Positions 47,083 to 55,660 of a DNA stretch of 64,000 nt are shown one piece after another. This DNA is from Verrucomicrobiota bacterium. Lineage in GTDB: Bacteria > Verrucomicrobiota > Kiritimatiellia > SS1-B-03-39 > UBA6053. Location of the stretch: positions 62,001 through 126,000 of the forward strand of contig JAFIGD010000002.1 in assembly GCA_020831625.1 (NCBI GenBank). Direction: 5' to 3'. A model generated the notes under the pieces. That model saw only the letters and a list, made by a program, of their open reading frames with translations. It searched no databases and was not told the origin of the DNA. Numbering within the stretch: the stretch's first letter is position 1; the number at the start of each line of letters is the position of its first letter. The translations under genes were made by a program, and so were the position numbers.

Positions 47083-47907
47083 TTATGCGCGGCGGATGGC
47101 ATCGATTTGGGCCAGGGCTTCGGGCGCGAGGGGGGCGGCGTGTCGGGCGGCGCTGAGAAAGGCTTCGAAGTGGTCGAGGGAGGCGGTGCCGCCGATGGTG
47201 CCGCGGATTTCGGGAACACTGGCGGCGAGATTGAGGGCGAGGCGCACGGGGTCGGTTTCGGGGAAGGCCCGGGCGATGGCGGCGCGTTTGTCGGCCAGTT
47301 TCGGATCCTGTCCGCCGCCGAGGGTGCGCAGGGCGAGCACGGGAATGTTTTCGGCCTGAATCGCGGCCCAGGCGGTGTCGGTGACTTCGCGCTGCGTGGC
47401 GTTCCAGTAGAAGGTGATGCCGTCGATGAGGGGATGGCTTGCCGCCGCGACGCCGGCATCGGCATTGGCCGGGGTGAGGAACAGCACCGCTTTTTGAATC
47501 AGTCCCCGCGCTTTGAGGGAGGCGAGTTCGTCGAGCAGCGGGCCCCGGTTTTGGTTGAGCTGATCGATGAGGCAGCCGGGTTCGTGGCTCATGGAGGTGA
47601 GCTGGGCGATGGGCAGGGTGTCGAGTCCCAGACGCAGGAGGCTGTCTTCGGTTTCGAAGCGCATGAGGGTGGGGGATCCGTCGCGGATTTTGAGGATCAT
47701 GTCGGGAACGTGCGCGCGGTCGGCGTCGAAGGCCAGCTTGAGGGTCATGAAGCTGAACCCGTTGTTGTAGGTTCGGCTGCCGTGGAACCAGATGCCGGCC
47801 TCCATGGCGCGGCGGAGGAGGGCGAGATCGGTTGCGGGGTCCGCCGGATCTTTGCCAAGGGACATGGTGCCGAAGATGTAGGGGGAGACGTTCATGGCGG
47901 GCCGCAT
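47083..47907 (-). CDS. Aldo/keto-reductase-like protein with altered catalytic residues
   Basis: 274 residues. The TIM-barrel AKR pattern is visible: YIFGTMSLGKDP, RRAMEAGIWF, KIRDGSPTLMRFETEDSLLRLGLDTLPIAQL and IRGTIGGTASLDHFEAFL. Compared with the AKR tetrad, Tyr (in RTYNNG) and Lys (in MILKIRDG) are kept. The Asp position in the FFDTA block reads WFHGS, and the His after the LQL block reads LTS. A normal reductase reaction is therefore doubtful. The ATG shares a base with the stop of the upstream GH42-like gene (TGATG), so the two are coupled and the substrate is likely a sugar. Confidence 0.75.
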   Translation of the reverse strand: MRPAMNVSPYIFGTMSLGKDPADPATDLALLRRAMEAGIWFHGSRTYNNGFSFMTLKLAFDADRAHVPDMILKIRDGSPTLMRFETEDSLLRLGLDTLPIAQLTSMSHEPGCLIDQLNQNRGPLLDELASLKARGLIQKAVLFLTPANADAGVAAASHPLIDGITFYWNATQREVTDTAWAAIQAENIPVLALRTLGGGQDPKLADKRAAIARAFPETDPVRLALNLAASVPEIRGTIGGTASLDHFEAFLSAARHAAPLAPEALAQIDAIRRA

Positions 47908-50114
47908 CAGGCGCGGGGGACGCGGAGCCAGCGGGCACTTTCGGGCGCGAGTTGGATCTCGGAGAGGCTGACCTCCTCGCCGGTGACGGCGTCGATGACG
48001 GGGCCGGCGGGCGGTTCGTTGAGGTCGAGGACCGCATTGAACGGGAGGTTGTATTCGTTGACGAGCATGTAGTGATCGGCGCCGGGGGCGGCGAGGCGGT
48101 AGACGATGGCTTCGTCGCAGCGGTGCGGAATGCGGGCGGGATCCACCACGGCGAGTTCGCGGATGAGCTGTTCCATGGCGGTGTTGCCGGGAAGGCAGCA
48201 GTTTGTGGAGGCCTCCGCGCCCAGAACCACGGCGGTGCCTTCGCCGAGCGTGTTCTCGGTGATGGCGGGCCAGGCGCGGTCGTCGTACTCGGCGAGCACG
48301 CGGGCGGTGGTGGGGGTCATGCAGGCGGTGAAGCCTTCGAGATCGTGTCCGTGGATGGAGAAGGTGGTGTTGACGGGTCGGGAGTAGGCATATTCGTTGA
48401 GTTCGACCCCGAAGAGGGTCTCGAATTTGGAGCCGGCGGCGGTGGAGAGCACGCGTCCGTAGTTGTCGATGTAGGCGGCGGGCATGTCCATGACCACGCG
48501 TCCGCCCTGTTGCACGTAGGCAATAAGGTTGTCCAGCAGGTCTTCGGTGAGGCAGAGGAACGCGGGCAGGTAGATGCAGGCGTAGCGGGGGGCGAGGCCT
48601 TTGCCGATCTGTCGGGCGGTGACGTGTTCCCAGGGGATGTTGCCGTTGATGAGGGCGCGGGAGGCGCCGATGCGGGCGCGGATGGGGTCGGATTTGTATT
48701 TATCGCGTCCGGTGACGGACATGGCGGCCCACATGGCCTCGTTTTCCCAGTCCTGGAGGACACCGACGAGGGGTTCTTTGTCGGCGTTCCAGAGTTCGCG
48801 GCGGTAGGCGCGGGCGGCGTTGCCGATGGCGCCGGCGAGGCGGGCGCGGGGGGTGATCTTGTTGTTGCGGTCGAGGAGCATGAATTCGCCCGCCTCCCAG
48901 CCGGCGGTGCGTCCGTTCCAGGTCCAGAGGCCAAAGCCGCGGTACCCGGCGGCGAGCCAGCTGAGCATAAGAATGGACTGAATGCCCTCGTGGCAGGTGT
49001 GGCCGGGGGTTTTGTCGGCGGCCCAGGGAACGAAGGGGGATTTGCCGCCGGAGAACCAGCTGGGGCCGCCGGAGCTTTCCCAGGTGGCGTTCCAAATGCC
49101 TTTGCCCCAGTCGGTGGTGAGGGCGGCCTGCATGTACACCGGACGGGCGACTTCGAAGTGGACTTCTTCAAAGTGCCAGGTGAGGTGGATGGAGGGATAA
49201 AAACTGCCGCCTTCGGCCATGACGTCGGCGATGCCCTCCATGTCGGTGCCGCGGGAGGCGAAGGGGAGGAAGAGGCCCATTTCGCCGCCGGCGCGGACGG
49301 GGACGCTGGGGTTGCGGGCGTGCTGGCGGTCCACGGCGGCCTGGATGTATTCTTTCAAATAGGTGTCGGACCGGAAGCGCATTTTATCGCGCAGGTTGCG
49401 GTAGTCGCGGCCGTGGACATCGGTTTCCATACCGGCTTCGACATCCTCCCAGGTTTTCCAGTCGAGGAGTTTGCCGTCGAGGCCGACGTGTTCGACGTTC
49501 CAGGCTTTTTTGAGGGTTTCGACATCGCCGTACTGCTCTTTGAGCCAGGCGACAAAGGCGGGAATTGCGTCTGGGTGAATATCGTGTCCGCGCACATCGC
49601 CGACCACGCCGGGGGTGCGTTCGGCGAGGGCTTTGATCTGTTCGCGGGTGAGTTTGGATTTGTCGACCTGCGGTTTGGGCTTTTTAGATTCCGCGAATTC
49701 GCCGATCTGCTTGCGGATGACGCCTTGTTGATAGGCGATCATGTCCGGATGCTCCATGGCGGCGTCGATGTCCATGTCGGGATCGAGACCGAGTTTGGCG
49801 AGCAGTTCGGGGGTGATGTCCTCCCAGCCGCCCTCGGCGTACCAGAAGGGGTAGACGCCTTCGTCGAGGGCGATGTTGAGGATGCGCTCAGTGGGCCAAT
49901 CGGGGAGGAGGGGCATGGTCTGTTTGAGGCATGTGAAGCCGTGTTCGCGCATGCGGCGGAGTTCGGCGCGGCAGGTTTCCTCGGTCATGCCGGGCCAGGG
50001 CAGAAAGACGGCGCCGACGGGCATGGGGGCGAGCTTGCGGAGCTTGCGCTGCATGGGGGTGTCGGTCAGTTCGAGAATGCGGCGGCGAAGAAAGGGGTCG
50101 GAGGATGTGCTCAT
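47907..50114 (-). CDS. GH42-like glycoside hydrolase (putative beta-galactosidase)
   Basis: 735 residues from MSTSSDPFLRRR. The barrel region includes GVYPFWYAEGGWEDITPELL, IPAFVAWLKEQYGDVETLKKAWN (the typical GH42-like WL-x-x-YG-x-x-x-x-x-x-x-AW pattern) and an acidic residue in ATWESSGGPSWFSGG that could be the nucleophile. A beta-galactosidase trimerisation-like domain follows (about 505-650; CIYLPAFLCLTEDLLDNLIAYVQQGGRVVMD) and a beta C-terminal domain. No signal peptide is visible. Substrate not certain; I am surer of the family than of the sugar. Coupled to the AKR-like gene. Confidence 0.75.
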   Translation of the reverse strand: MSTSSDPFLRRRILELTDTPMQRKLRKLAPMPVGAVFLPWPGMTEETCRAELRRMREHGFTCLKQTMPLLPDWPTERILNIALDEGVYPFWYAEGGWEDITPELLAKLGLDPDMDIDAAMEHPDMIAYQQGVIRKQIGEFAESKKPKPQVDKSKLTREQIKALAERTPGVVGDVRGHDIHPDAIPAFVAWLKEQYGDVETLKKAWNVEHVGLDGKLLDWKTWEDVEAGMETDVHGRDYRNLRDKMRFRSDTYLKEYIQAAVDRQHARNPSVPVRAGGEMGLFLPFASRGTDMEGIADVMAEGGSFYPSIHLTWHFEEVHFEVARPVYMQAALTTDWGKGIWNATWESSGGPSWFSGGKSPFVPWAADKTPGHTCHEGIQSILMLSWLAAGYRGFGLWTWNGRTAGWEAGEFMLLDRNNKITPRARLAGAIGNAARAYRRELWNADKEPLVGVLQDWENEAMWAAMSVTGRDKYKSDPIRARIGASRALINGNIPWEHVTARQIGKGLAPRYACIYLPAFLCLTEDLLDNLIAYVQQGGRVVMDMPAAYIDNYGRVLSTAAGSKFETLFGVELNEYAYSRPVNTTFSIHGHDLEGFTACMTPTTARVLAEYDDRAWPAITENTLGEGTAVVLGAEASTNCCLPGNTAMEQLIRELAVVDPARIPHRCDEAIVYRLAAPGADHYMLVNEYNLPFNAVLDLNEPPAGPVIDAVTGEEVSLSEIQLAPESARWLRVPRA

Positions 50115-50554
50115 AAAAAAGATTCCGGATTCAGGGTTCAATAAAAAAATTTCTCAATAGTGCGGGTAGAGGGGATAAAAGCAGGTTGGGGAAAAAATTC
50201 AAGCGGAACCCGAGGTTTTTGGAGAAACAGAGCCGGCCCGTGTCGGCGGCGTGCTGTCTTTTCCGGAGAGTCGCTCAGATTTGTTGGATGATTTCCTGGG
50301 TGACGTGTGATGATTGGGTTGGACGCCACCACGCTGATTGCCTACGAAGTCAAAGAAAACATTTCGTTTGAGATGTGGGCGTTGGGTTCTTCCGAAGGAG
50401 TATGATAAAAGAGCGTTTATCTTTATCGTAATCCTGATCATAATCGGACCCTGAAATAGATTTTCAGTCGATTAGGATTACGAGCACGATTATGAGTACG
50501 GGAAAAAAAGTTTAGTGGGGATGAAATCATTATGGGGGAATAGCCCCATCTGAT
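50115..50554. other. 440-bp gene-free stretch with inverted repeat
   Basis: No gene with coding-like composition is seen. The segment is AT-richer than its neighbours. It holds a near-palindrome: CGTAATCCTGATCATAATCG (50427-50446) against CGATTAGGATTACG (50469-50482) and CGATTATGAG just after. It probably carries the promoter of the GH42-like operon at its left end and the transcript end of nothing obvious at the right, since the heparinase-like gene is read towards it. Confidence 0.55.
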
Positions 50555-52870
50555 CTATTGGGATCTGTCGGGTTCAAACACCGCGCGGGTTTGCGTGTGA
50601 TTGGCGATTTTGAAGGTATAGACCGGGTTGGTTTTCCAGGGCTGACCGGTCATGGGGCGGGGGCTTTCCCAGCGGACAAAACGGAAGCCGGGGGCGGGAA
50701 CGGCGGTGAGTTCAACCCTTTCGCCGGGGGCGTAGGTGCCGGTGCCTCTGACCTGTCCTCCGTGCGCGGGGACGGCTTCCGCCCGCAGGGTGAACCTTTC
50801 GGGCCAGGAGGCTTCCCGCAGTCCGCTCCGCGCGTCCAGGCGGTACTGCCGGGTGCCGACGGTCACTTCTCCGCCCGCGCGGAGAGCGGCGGGCGCGGGC
50901 TCGGCGCCGGGCGGCAGGATCTGCATCGCCACCACGATATTGGTTGGCGTTCCTTCGGGAATCCGGGCTTGAATCCAGTGGTTTTCCCCGCTTCGTTGGT
51001 CATGCATTTCGACAAATCCCGAACGGTCCCATGTGCCCTGTTCCATGTGAACGTTGGCGGGGAAGATCACGTCGCCCCGCAGTTTCGCGCCGTTGGGGGC
51101 GGTGATTTGAAAGGCGTTCCGACCTAAGGCCACGGTGTTCATGCCCGGGGTGTTGATCCGCCAGAGGTTGCCGTCGCGGCTTTGATCGGCGACGATCAGA
51201 TAAGCGCGGGCGGCGTGGTCACCGGTTTCCGTGTCCAGTAGGATCATGCGGACGGCCTCCTCCACGCCGGCGGCGGAGCCGTGGAGGGCCAGGCTGCCGG
51301 AGCCGTTTTCGTTGAGGTGAATGTACGCCAGTCGTCCGGGGTCACGGTTGTCGCCCGCGTCCAGACGGTCTTCGTTGAGGAGGATGGACTGTCCGCCGAG
51401 ACGGGTGGTGCGTCCGCCGCCGGTGAGAAAGAATGCGCCTTCACCGAAGAGGCGGAGGGATCCGATTTCGGGTCCGTGATGAATCTGACGCGACACGCCG
51501 CGTTCGCGGGCGGTGGTCATGAAAACGACATCGGTCTCATCCGCATAGCGGTCGCGCAGAATGACGGTGCCGGTGGGGGCGTCCAGGAGATTCAGACCCC
51601 AGACCTCTTCCGGGTTCCGAGCGGGGACGGCTTCCGGGTAATACAAAAAGGAAAAGACCAGGCCGGCGCGGTTCGGCTGAAAATCGGCGGTGCCGCCGGC
51701 ACCGACAAAGCGGTCAAAATGCCAGCGGTAGGCTCCGCGGTGTTCCTCGGGCACGAGTCCGAGACTGACAGAAAGTTCGCCCTGATTGGCGTAGGCCGGA
51801 TTTTCGTTGGCGAGATCGGGGCGCATACCGGCGGACACGGGGTTGCCGTTGGCGTCGAAGGCGGGGATCGGAACGGCCGACATGGCGGTGAGGACGGGGC
51901 CGAGGGCGGCGGCGGGGAGATCATCGGCCATGCGGACATCGAGCATGTGCTCAAGGGCGAGCATGTAGGGGCCGAGATGGGTTTGGGGATAGAGCATATA
52001 TCCGATGCCTTCGGCGTTCATGCCGCGGGCGGAGGGATCGTCGGTGCGGGCGTGGCGGAGATAGGCGAGAACCTGATCGCAGGCGCTGTCGAACCAGCGC
52101 GGGTCAATGCCCGCGAAGGGCGTTTCGGGGTTCATGGGGTTCCCGCCAAGGGCGGAGATTTCCCGGGGGCTCAGGTGGGGTTCGTCGGTGGCCAGCAGGG
52201 CGATGCCGGCGCCGGCGAAGCGGATGCCGCGCCAGTTGTTCGCGGAGCCGCGGGAGGGGAAGCCGGGGCCGTACTCGTGCAGTTGTCGGCGGGCCTGCTC
52301 CGCCAGGTCGCGGGAGATGTCGCGGCGCGCGTCCTCCGGCCAGGCGTGATAGCAGAAATCGTAGGCCATGGCGACGGACAGGGAGCCTTCGGAGAGGTTG
52401 AGCTGACGGCCTTCGACCCGGTGCCAGACGCCGCGGTGTTCGTCGGAGCGTCCCCGGCGCAATTGTTGCACCATGTCCAGCGTGCGGTCGGCGTCGGCCT
52501 GTTCGCCGCTGATGACGTGAAGCAGGGCCATGACCCGGATGCGCCAGGCCAGTTCGTACCAGGGATTTCCCTCCCCCTCCTGTTCGACGTATTCCCGCAT
52601 GAGACGCACCATAGTCTCGTACGGTTCGCGGGCGGCCCGTTCCCGCAGGGCGGGAATGTCCTCGGCGCGGAAAAACAGCCGGGGATGGACCGGGTTCGCG
52701 GAAAAATCGGGAACCGGCAGGATGCGGGGCTCCGGGTTTCCGCTGGAAATCCAGGTGTCGTTACTGAGCGGGTCCGCAATCCGCGGGGTGCTTTCCCCCG
52801 GCAGGTTGAAGGACAGGCCCAGACAAAATCCGATTAACGTCATGCGCAAAAACCAATGTGAATTCATCAT
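50555..52870 (-). CDS. Secreted heparinase II/III-like polysaccharide lyase with InlB-type repeat
   Basis: 771 residues. The N-terminus MMNSHWFLRMTLIGFCLGLS is a signal peptide. An (alpha/alpha) toroid region follows (HPRLFFRAEDIPALRERA, SEGSLSVAMAYDFCYHAW, ANNWRGIRFAGAGIALLATDE with a likely catalytic Asn) and then a beta-sheet domain (GLVFSFLYYPEAVP, RDRYADETDVVFMTTARERG). The last 60 residues form a divergent InlB B-repeat (GTGTYAPGERVELTAVPAPG then FRFVRWE). It probably acts on acidic polysaccharide outside the cytoplasm; the exact substrate is not evident. Confidence 0.75.
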   Translation of the reverse strand: MMNSHWFLRMTLIGFCLGLSFNLPGESTPRIADPLSNDTWISSGNPEPRILPVPDFSANPVHPRLFFRAEDIPALRERAAREPYETMVRLMREYVEQEGEGNPWYELAWRIRVMALLHVISGEQADADRTLDMVQQLRRGRSDEHRGVWHRVEGRQLNLSEGSLSVAMAYDFCYHAWPEDARRDISRDLAEQARRQLHEYGPGFPSRGSANNWRGIRFAGAGIALLATDEPHLSPREISALGGNPMNPETPFAGIDPRWFDSACDQVLAYLRHARTDDPSARGMNAEGIGYMLYPQTHLGPYMLALEHMLDVRMADDLPAAALGPVLTAMSAVPIPAFDANGNPVSAGMRPDLANENPAYANQGELSVSLGLVPEEHRGAYRWHFDRFVGAGGTADFQPNRAGLVFSFLYYPEAVPARNPEEVWGLNLLDAPTGTVILRDRYADETDVVFMTTARERGVSRQIHHGPEIGSLRLFGEGAFFLTGGGRTTRLGGQSILLNEDRLDAGDNRDPGRLAYIHLNENGSGSLALHGSAAGVEEAVRMILLDTETGDHAARAYLIVADQSRDGNLWRINTPGMNTVALGRNAFQITAPNGAKLRGDVIFPANVHMEQGTWDRSGFVEMHDQRSGENHWIQARIPEGTPTNIVVAMQILPPGAEPAPAALRAGGEVTVGTRQYRLDARSGLREASWPERFTLRAEAVPAHGGQVRGTGTYAPGERVELTAVPAPGFRFVRWESPRPMTGQPWKTNPVYTFKIANHTQTRAVFEPDRSQ

Positions 52871-52876
52871 GAAGTT

Positions 52877-53599
52877 TTACAGCGGGTTCTTTTTCTCGTG
52901 CCGGCGGATGAGAAGGATGCAGATTTCGAAGAGGAAATAGAGGCTGCATGCCATCGCGAGCTGGGAGACGGGTTCGGGCGGGGTGAGAAGCATGGCCATG
53001 ATGAGGAGACCGACGAAGATGTGGCGGCGGTGGCTGCGCAGGCTGACGGAGTCGATGAGGTCAGCGTAGCCAAGAATGAGCAGCAGCAGGGGAAGCTGGA
53101 AGGCGAGTCCGAAGCCGAGGGTGAGTCGGGTGACGAAGCCGATATAGTCGGTGAGAAAAATCCATTCGGCGCTGGTGCCCATCCAGCGGTGAATCCCGAA
53201 GATCAGGGCGTCGAGGGCATGACTGACCGTGCCGAAGTAGCCCAGAGAGGCCCCAGCGAAGAAAAGCAGCACCGCCACGCCGGAGGAGCGCCGGACAAGC
53301 CGTTTCTCGTTTTTATGCAGGCCGGGAAAAATGAACTGGGCCACGAAAAAAACGATGAAAGGCGAGGCCAGCAGCAGACCGGACCAAAAGACCACAGAGA
53401 CCGCCACGCGGAATCCGCCCATGACCTGCGGAGCGATCAGGAAGGTGTGAGGATCGACATCGAGGGCAACAAGGGGTTCGAAGAGAAAGCGAAGGATGAT
53501 GCGGATGAACGGGACGCAGGCGAGCATGCCCAGCAGCAGCGCCAGGGCGCTGCGGAGCAGCATTTTCCGGAAATCCTCGAGATGGTCGAGGATGCTCAT
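52877..53599 (-). CDS. tatC: Sec-independent translocase subunit TatC
   Basis: Six-helix membrane core of the twin-arginine translocase that recognises the RR signal. 240 residues from MSILDHLEDFRKMLL; this ATG has GAGGGGG just upstream, unlike an in-frame ATG 18 bp earlier. Conserved features: the LxHLEDFR motif, FLFEPLVAL, VFFVAQFIFPGLHKNEKR, a GLAFQLPLLLLIL helix and TPPEPVSQLAMACSLYFLFEICIL. The preceding TatB-like gene ends 7 bp before this start. tatA lies divergently nearby, so all Tat components are clustered but split in two transcripts. Confidence 0.96.
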   Translation of the reverse strand: MSILDHLEDFRKMLLRSALALLLGMLACVPFIRIILRFLFEPLVALDVDPHTFLIAPQVMGGFRVAVSVVFWSGLLLASPFIVFFVAQFIFPGLHKNEKRLVRRSSGVAVLLFFAGASLGYFGTVSHALDALIFGIHRWMGTSAEWIFLTDYIGFVTRLTLGFGLAFQLPLLLLILGYADLIDSVSLRSHRRHIFVGLLIMAMLLTPPEPVSQLAMACSLYFLFEICILLIRRHEKKNPL

Positions 53600-53606
53600 G
53601 TCCCCC

Positions 53607-54017
53607 TCACTCCGCATGGGGCTTCTCCTGCGGGGGGGCGGGAGTGGGCTCGGACGGATCCGACGGATCGGACTGATCCGTCTGATCCGACCGATCCGTC
53701 GGCTCGGTCAGCGTCTTAGGCTCGGTCAGCGTCTTCGGCTCGGTTGTGCGTGAGCGGGAGGGGCTGGAGACGGTGAACTCCTGTATTTCCTCCTCCCAGG
53801 CTTTGCGGGCGTTTTGGAAGGGTTCCTCGATTTCGATGAGTTCCCGCTGTATTTCGCGCCAGGCGCGGCTGAATTTGTGCTGCCATTTGCCGAGCGTCCG
53901 CAGGGCGTTGGGCAGGGATTTGGCGCCGAAGAGCATCAGTACCGCGAAGGCCACGACGAGGATTTCCATGGGGGAACCCCAGGCGTTGATGAAGGCGGTT
54001 GGAAACTCTTGGTACAT
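53607..54017 (-). CDS. tatB: TatA/B-like translocase subunit with repeat tail
   Basis: About 136 residues from MYQEFPTAFINAWGSPMEI. One membrane helix (EILVVAFAVLMLFGAKSLP) leads to an amphipathic helix (NALRTLGKWQHKFSRAWRE), the Hcf106 pattern with PN in place of PE. It is placed with TatC and longer than the TatA at 54080, so TatB is more likely. The C-terminus is built of DNA repeats (KTLTEP twice, then short Asp/Ser/Gln units such as SDPSDPSEP) and is probably disordered. Divergent from tatA across 62 bp. Confidence 0.85.
   Translation of the reverse strand: MYQEFPTAFINAWGSPMEILVVAFAVLMLFGAKSLPNALRTLGKWQHKFSRAWREIQRELIEIEEPFQNARKAWEEEIQEFTVSSPSRSRTTEPKTLTEPKTLTEPTDRSDQTDQSDPSDPSEPTPAPPQEKPHAE
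53651..53744. repeat. Minisatellites inside the tatB-like gene
   Basis: 53651-53700 repeats a 10-bp unit related to GGATCCGACC / GATCCGTC; 53701-53736 holds two 18-bp copies of GGCTCGGTCAGCGTCTTA/C followed by a partial third. Both stay in phase only for the 18-bp unit; the 10-bp units shift frame every copy, so changes in number would alter or truncate the C-terminus. Confidence 0.85.
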
Positions 54018-54079
54018 GGTTCTTGAATTTACGCGAAAAAATGGAATGATCCAGCACGAAACCAACCTTAGGAACTCTT

Positions 54080-54301
54080 ATGAACTATTCGCCTGTGTTT
54101 GCCTGGACGCCGAGTCTGCCTGAACTGATTATCATCTGCGTGGTGATCGTGCTGTTGTTCGGCGCGAAAAAACTGCCGGAATTGTCGCGCTCGGTCGGGA
54201 AAAGTATCAGTGAATTTAAAAAAGGCAAGGAGGAGGCGGAGCGGGAGTTGGAGTCCATGAAGGAAGAAAACACCAAATCCGCTGAAGACGCCAAGTCCTG
54301 A
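54080..54301 (+). CDS. tatA: Sec-independent translocase subunit TatA
   Basis: 73 residues. One membrane helix (LIIICVVIVLLF), the FGAKKLPELSRSVGKSISEF hinge and amphipathic helix, and a charged Lys/Glu tail are all typical. TatA oligomers form the translocation path with TatC. Divergent from tatBC and followed by sixA after 7 bp. Confidence 0.96.
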   Translation: MNYSPVFAWTPSLPELIIICVVIVLLFGAKKLPELSRSVGKSISEFKKGKEEAERELESMKEENTKSAEDAKS

Positions 54302-54308
54302 AGATGCC

Positions 54309-54812
54309 ATGAAAACGCTGATTTTGTTACGCCATGCGAAAGCCTCCTGGTCGGACGGCGCTGAGTCTGACATCGAAAGGGGGCTGAAGCCGAAAGGATG
54401 GCGGCAGGCGGAAAAAATGTCCGCGCATCTCGCGGCGGAGGGAATCCGCCCGGAAAAAGTGTTCTGCAGTCCGTCCAGGCGGACCCGGGATACGCTGGGG
54501 TTGTTTCTCAAAAGCTGGGACATGACCGCCGAGTCGGTGGTGTTTGATGACGAACTCTATCTCGCGAATGAAAAGGTCCTCATGGAAAAGATTCAGGCCC
54601 TGCCGGATGATTTGAACCGGGTGCTGTTTCTCGGCCACAATCCGGGGTTCACCGATTTGGCGAACCGGCTGACCCCCTCCGAGGTGTACATTAAAAATGT
54701 CCGTCCATGCGGAGTGGTGATTCTCGAGTTCGAAGCGGAATCCTGGAGGGATATTCAGCCCGGCGAAGGACGGCTGGCGCTGCATTTGCGACCGAAAGAA
54801 CTGGAGGATTGA
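54309..54812 (+). CDS. sixA: SixA-like phosphohistidine phosphatase
   Basis: 167 residues of the histidine phosphatase superfamily. The catalytic RHG motif is TLILLRHAKASW (RHA variant, normal for SixA). PSRRTRDT and LFLGHNPGFTDLANRL supply the second Arg and His. E. coli SixA dephosphorylates phospho-His proteins of the PTS; here the target is unknown. The stop overlaps the panC start (TGATG), so it is translationally coupled and co-transcribed with tatA and panC. Confidence 0.9.
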   Translation: MKTLILLRHAKASWSDGAESDIERGLKPKGWRQAEKMSAHLAAEGIRPEKVFCSPSRRTRDTLGLFLKSWDMTAESVVFDDELYLANEKVLMEKIQALPDDLNRVLFLGHNPGFTDLANRLTPSEVYIKNVRPCGVVILEFEAESWRDIQPGEGRLALHLRPKELED

Positions 54813-55660
54813 TGATGCGGGTGGTGCGGGATCCGCGGGAAATGCAGGACCTGGCGTTGGCGAAACGCCGGAGCGGGGCGCGGATCGGGGTGGTGCCGAC
54901 CATGGGCTTTTTGCATGAAGGCCACCTTTCGCTGGTGCGGATTGCGAAACGGGAGGCGGACTGGGTGGTGTTGACCTTGTTTGTGAATCCGACTCAGTTC
55001 GGCCCCAAAGAGGATTTGGACCGCTATCCCCGCGATTTTGACCGGGACTGCGCCCTGTGTGAGGCGGAGGGGGTGGATGTGGTGTTTGCGCCGGAAACGC
55101 CGGAGGTCTATGCGCCGGATCACACCGTGTATGTGGTGGAGGATGTGCTGACGCGCGGACTCTGCGGCGCGAGCCGTCCGGGACATTTTCGGGGGGTGCT
55201 CACGGTGGTGGCCAAGCTGTTCAATCTGACGTTGCCGGATGTGGCGGTGTTCGGCGAGAAAGACGCGCAGCAGTTGCGGGTCATCCGGCGGATGACGCGG
55301 GATCTGAATTTTCCGGTGGAGATCGTGGGCGGCCCGATTCTGCGCGAGGCGGACGGGGTGGCGATGAGTTCGCGGAACAAAAACCTCGATCCTGCATCGC
55401 GCCGGATCGCGCCCCGGTTGTATCAATCGCTGTGCGCGGCCCGCACGGCCTATGAGGCGGGAGAACGCCGCATGGCGGCATTGCGTGAGCGCGTTCTGGA
55501 AACCCTGGGGGATTTGAGCCCCGGGGCGGTGGATTATTTGGAGGTCGTCGACGATGTAACCCTGGAGTCGTGCGGGGAACGCGCCGACGCGCCGGTGCTG
55601 ATCGCGTTGGCGGTTCAGTTTCCGGGCGTGCGGCTGATCGATAACATCCGCTTGGATTAA
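54812..55660 (+). CDS. panC: Pantothenate synthetase
   Basis: Joins pantoate and beta-alanine using ATP, the last step of pantothenate synthesis. 282 residues. Conserved nucleotide-binding blocks: VVPTMGFLHEGHLSLV (HIGH-like), TLFVNPTQFGPKEDLDRYPR, GHFRGVLTVVAKLFNLTLPD, FGEKDAQQLRVIRRMTRDL and DGVAMSSRNKNL. All key residues are present. It starts with ATG inside the sixA stop; ATG three bases later is an alternative. The convergent deleted methyltransferase overlaps its stop codon. No panB or panD is nearby. Confidence 0.97.
   Translation: MMRVVRDPREMQDLALAKRRSGARIGVVPTMGFLHEGHLSLVRIAKREADWVVLTLFVNPTQFGPKEDLDRYPRDFDRDCALCEAEGVDVVFAPETPEVYAPDHTVYVVEDVLTRGLCGASRPGHFRGVLTVVAKLFNLTLPDVAVFGEKDAQQLRVIRRMTRDLNFPVEIVGGPILREADGVAMSSRNKNLDPASRRIAPRLYQSLCAARTAYEAGERRMAALRERVLETLGDLSPGAVDYLEVVDDVTLESCGERADAPVLIALAVQFPGVRLIDNIRLD

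Noticed and set aside
47832-50144. 770-aa frame opposite the GH42-like gene
   Set aside because: Antisense composition (Gly, Val, Asp); no motif.
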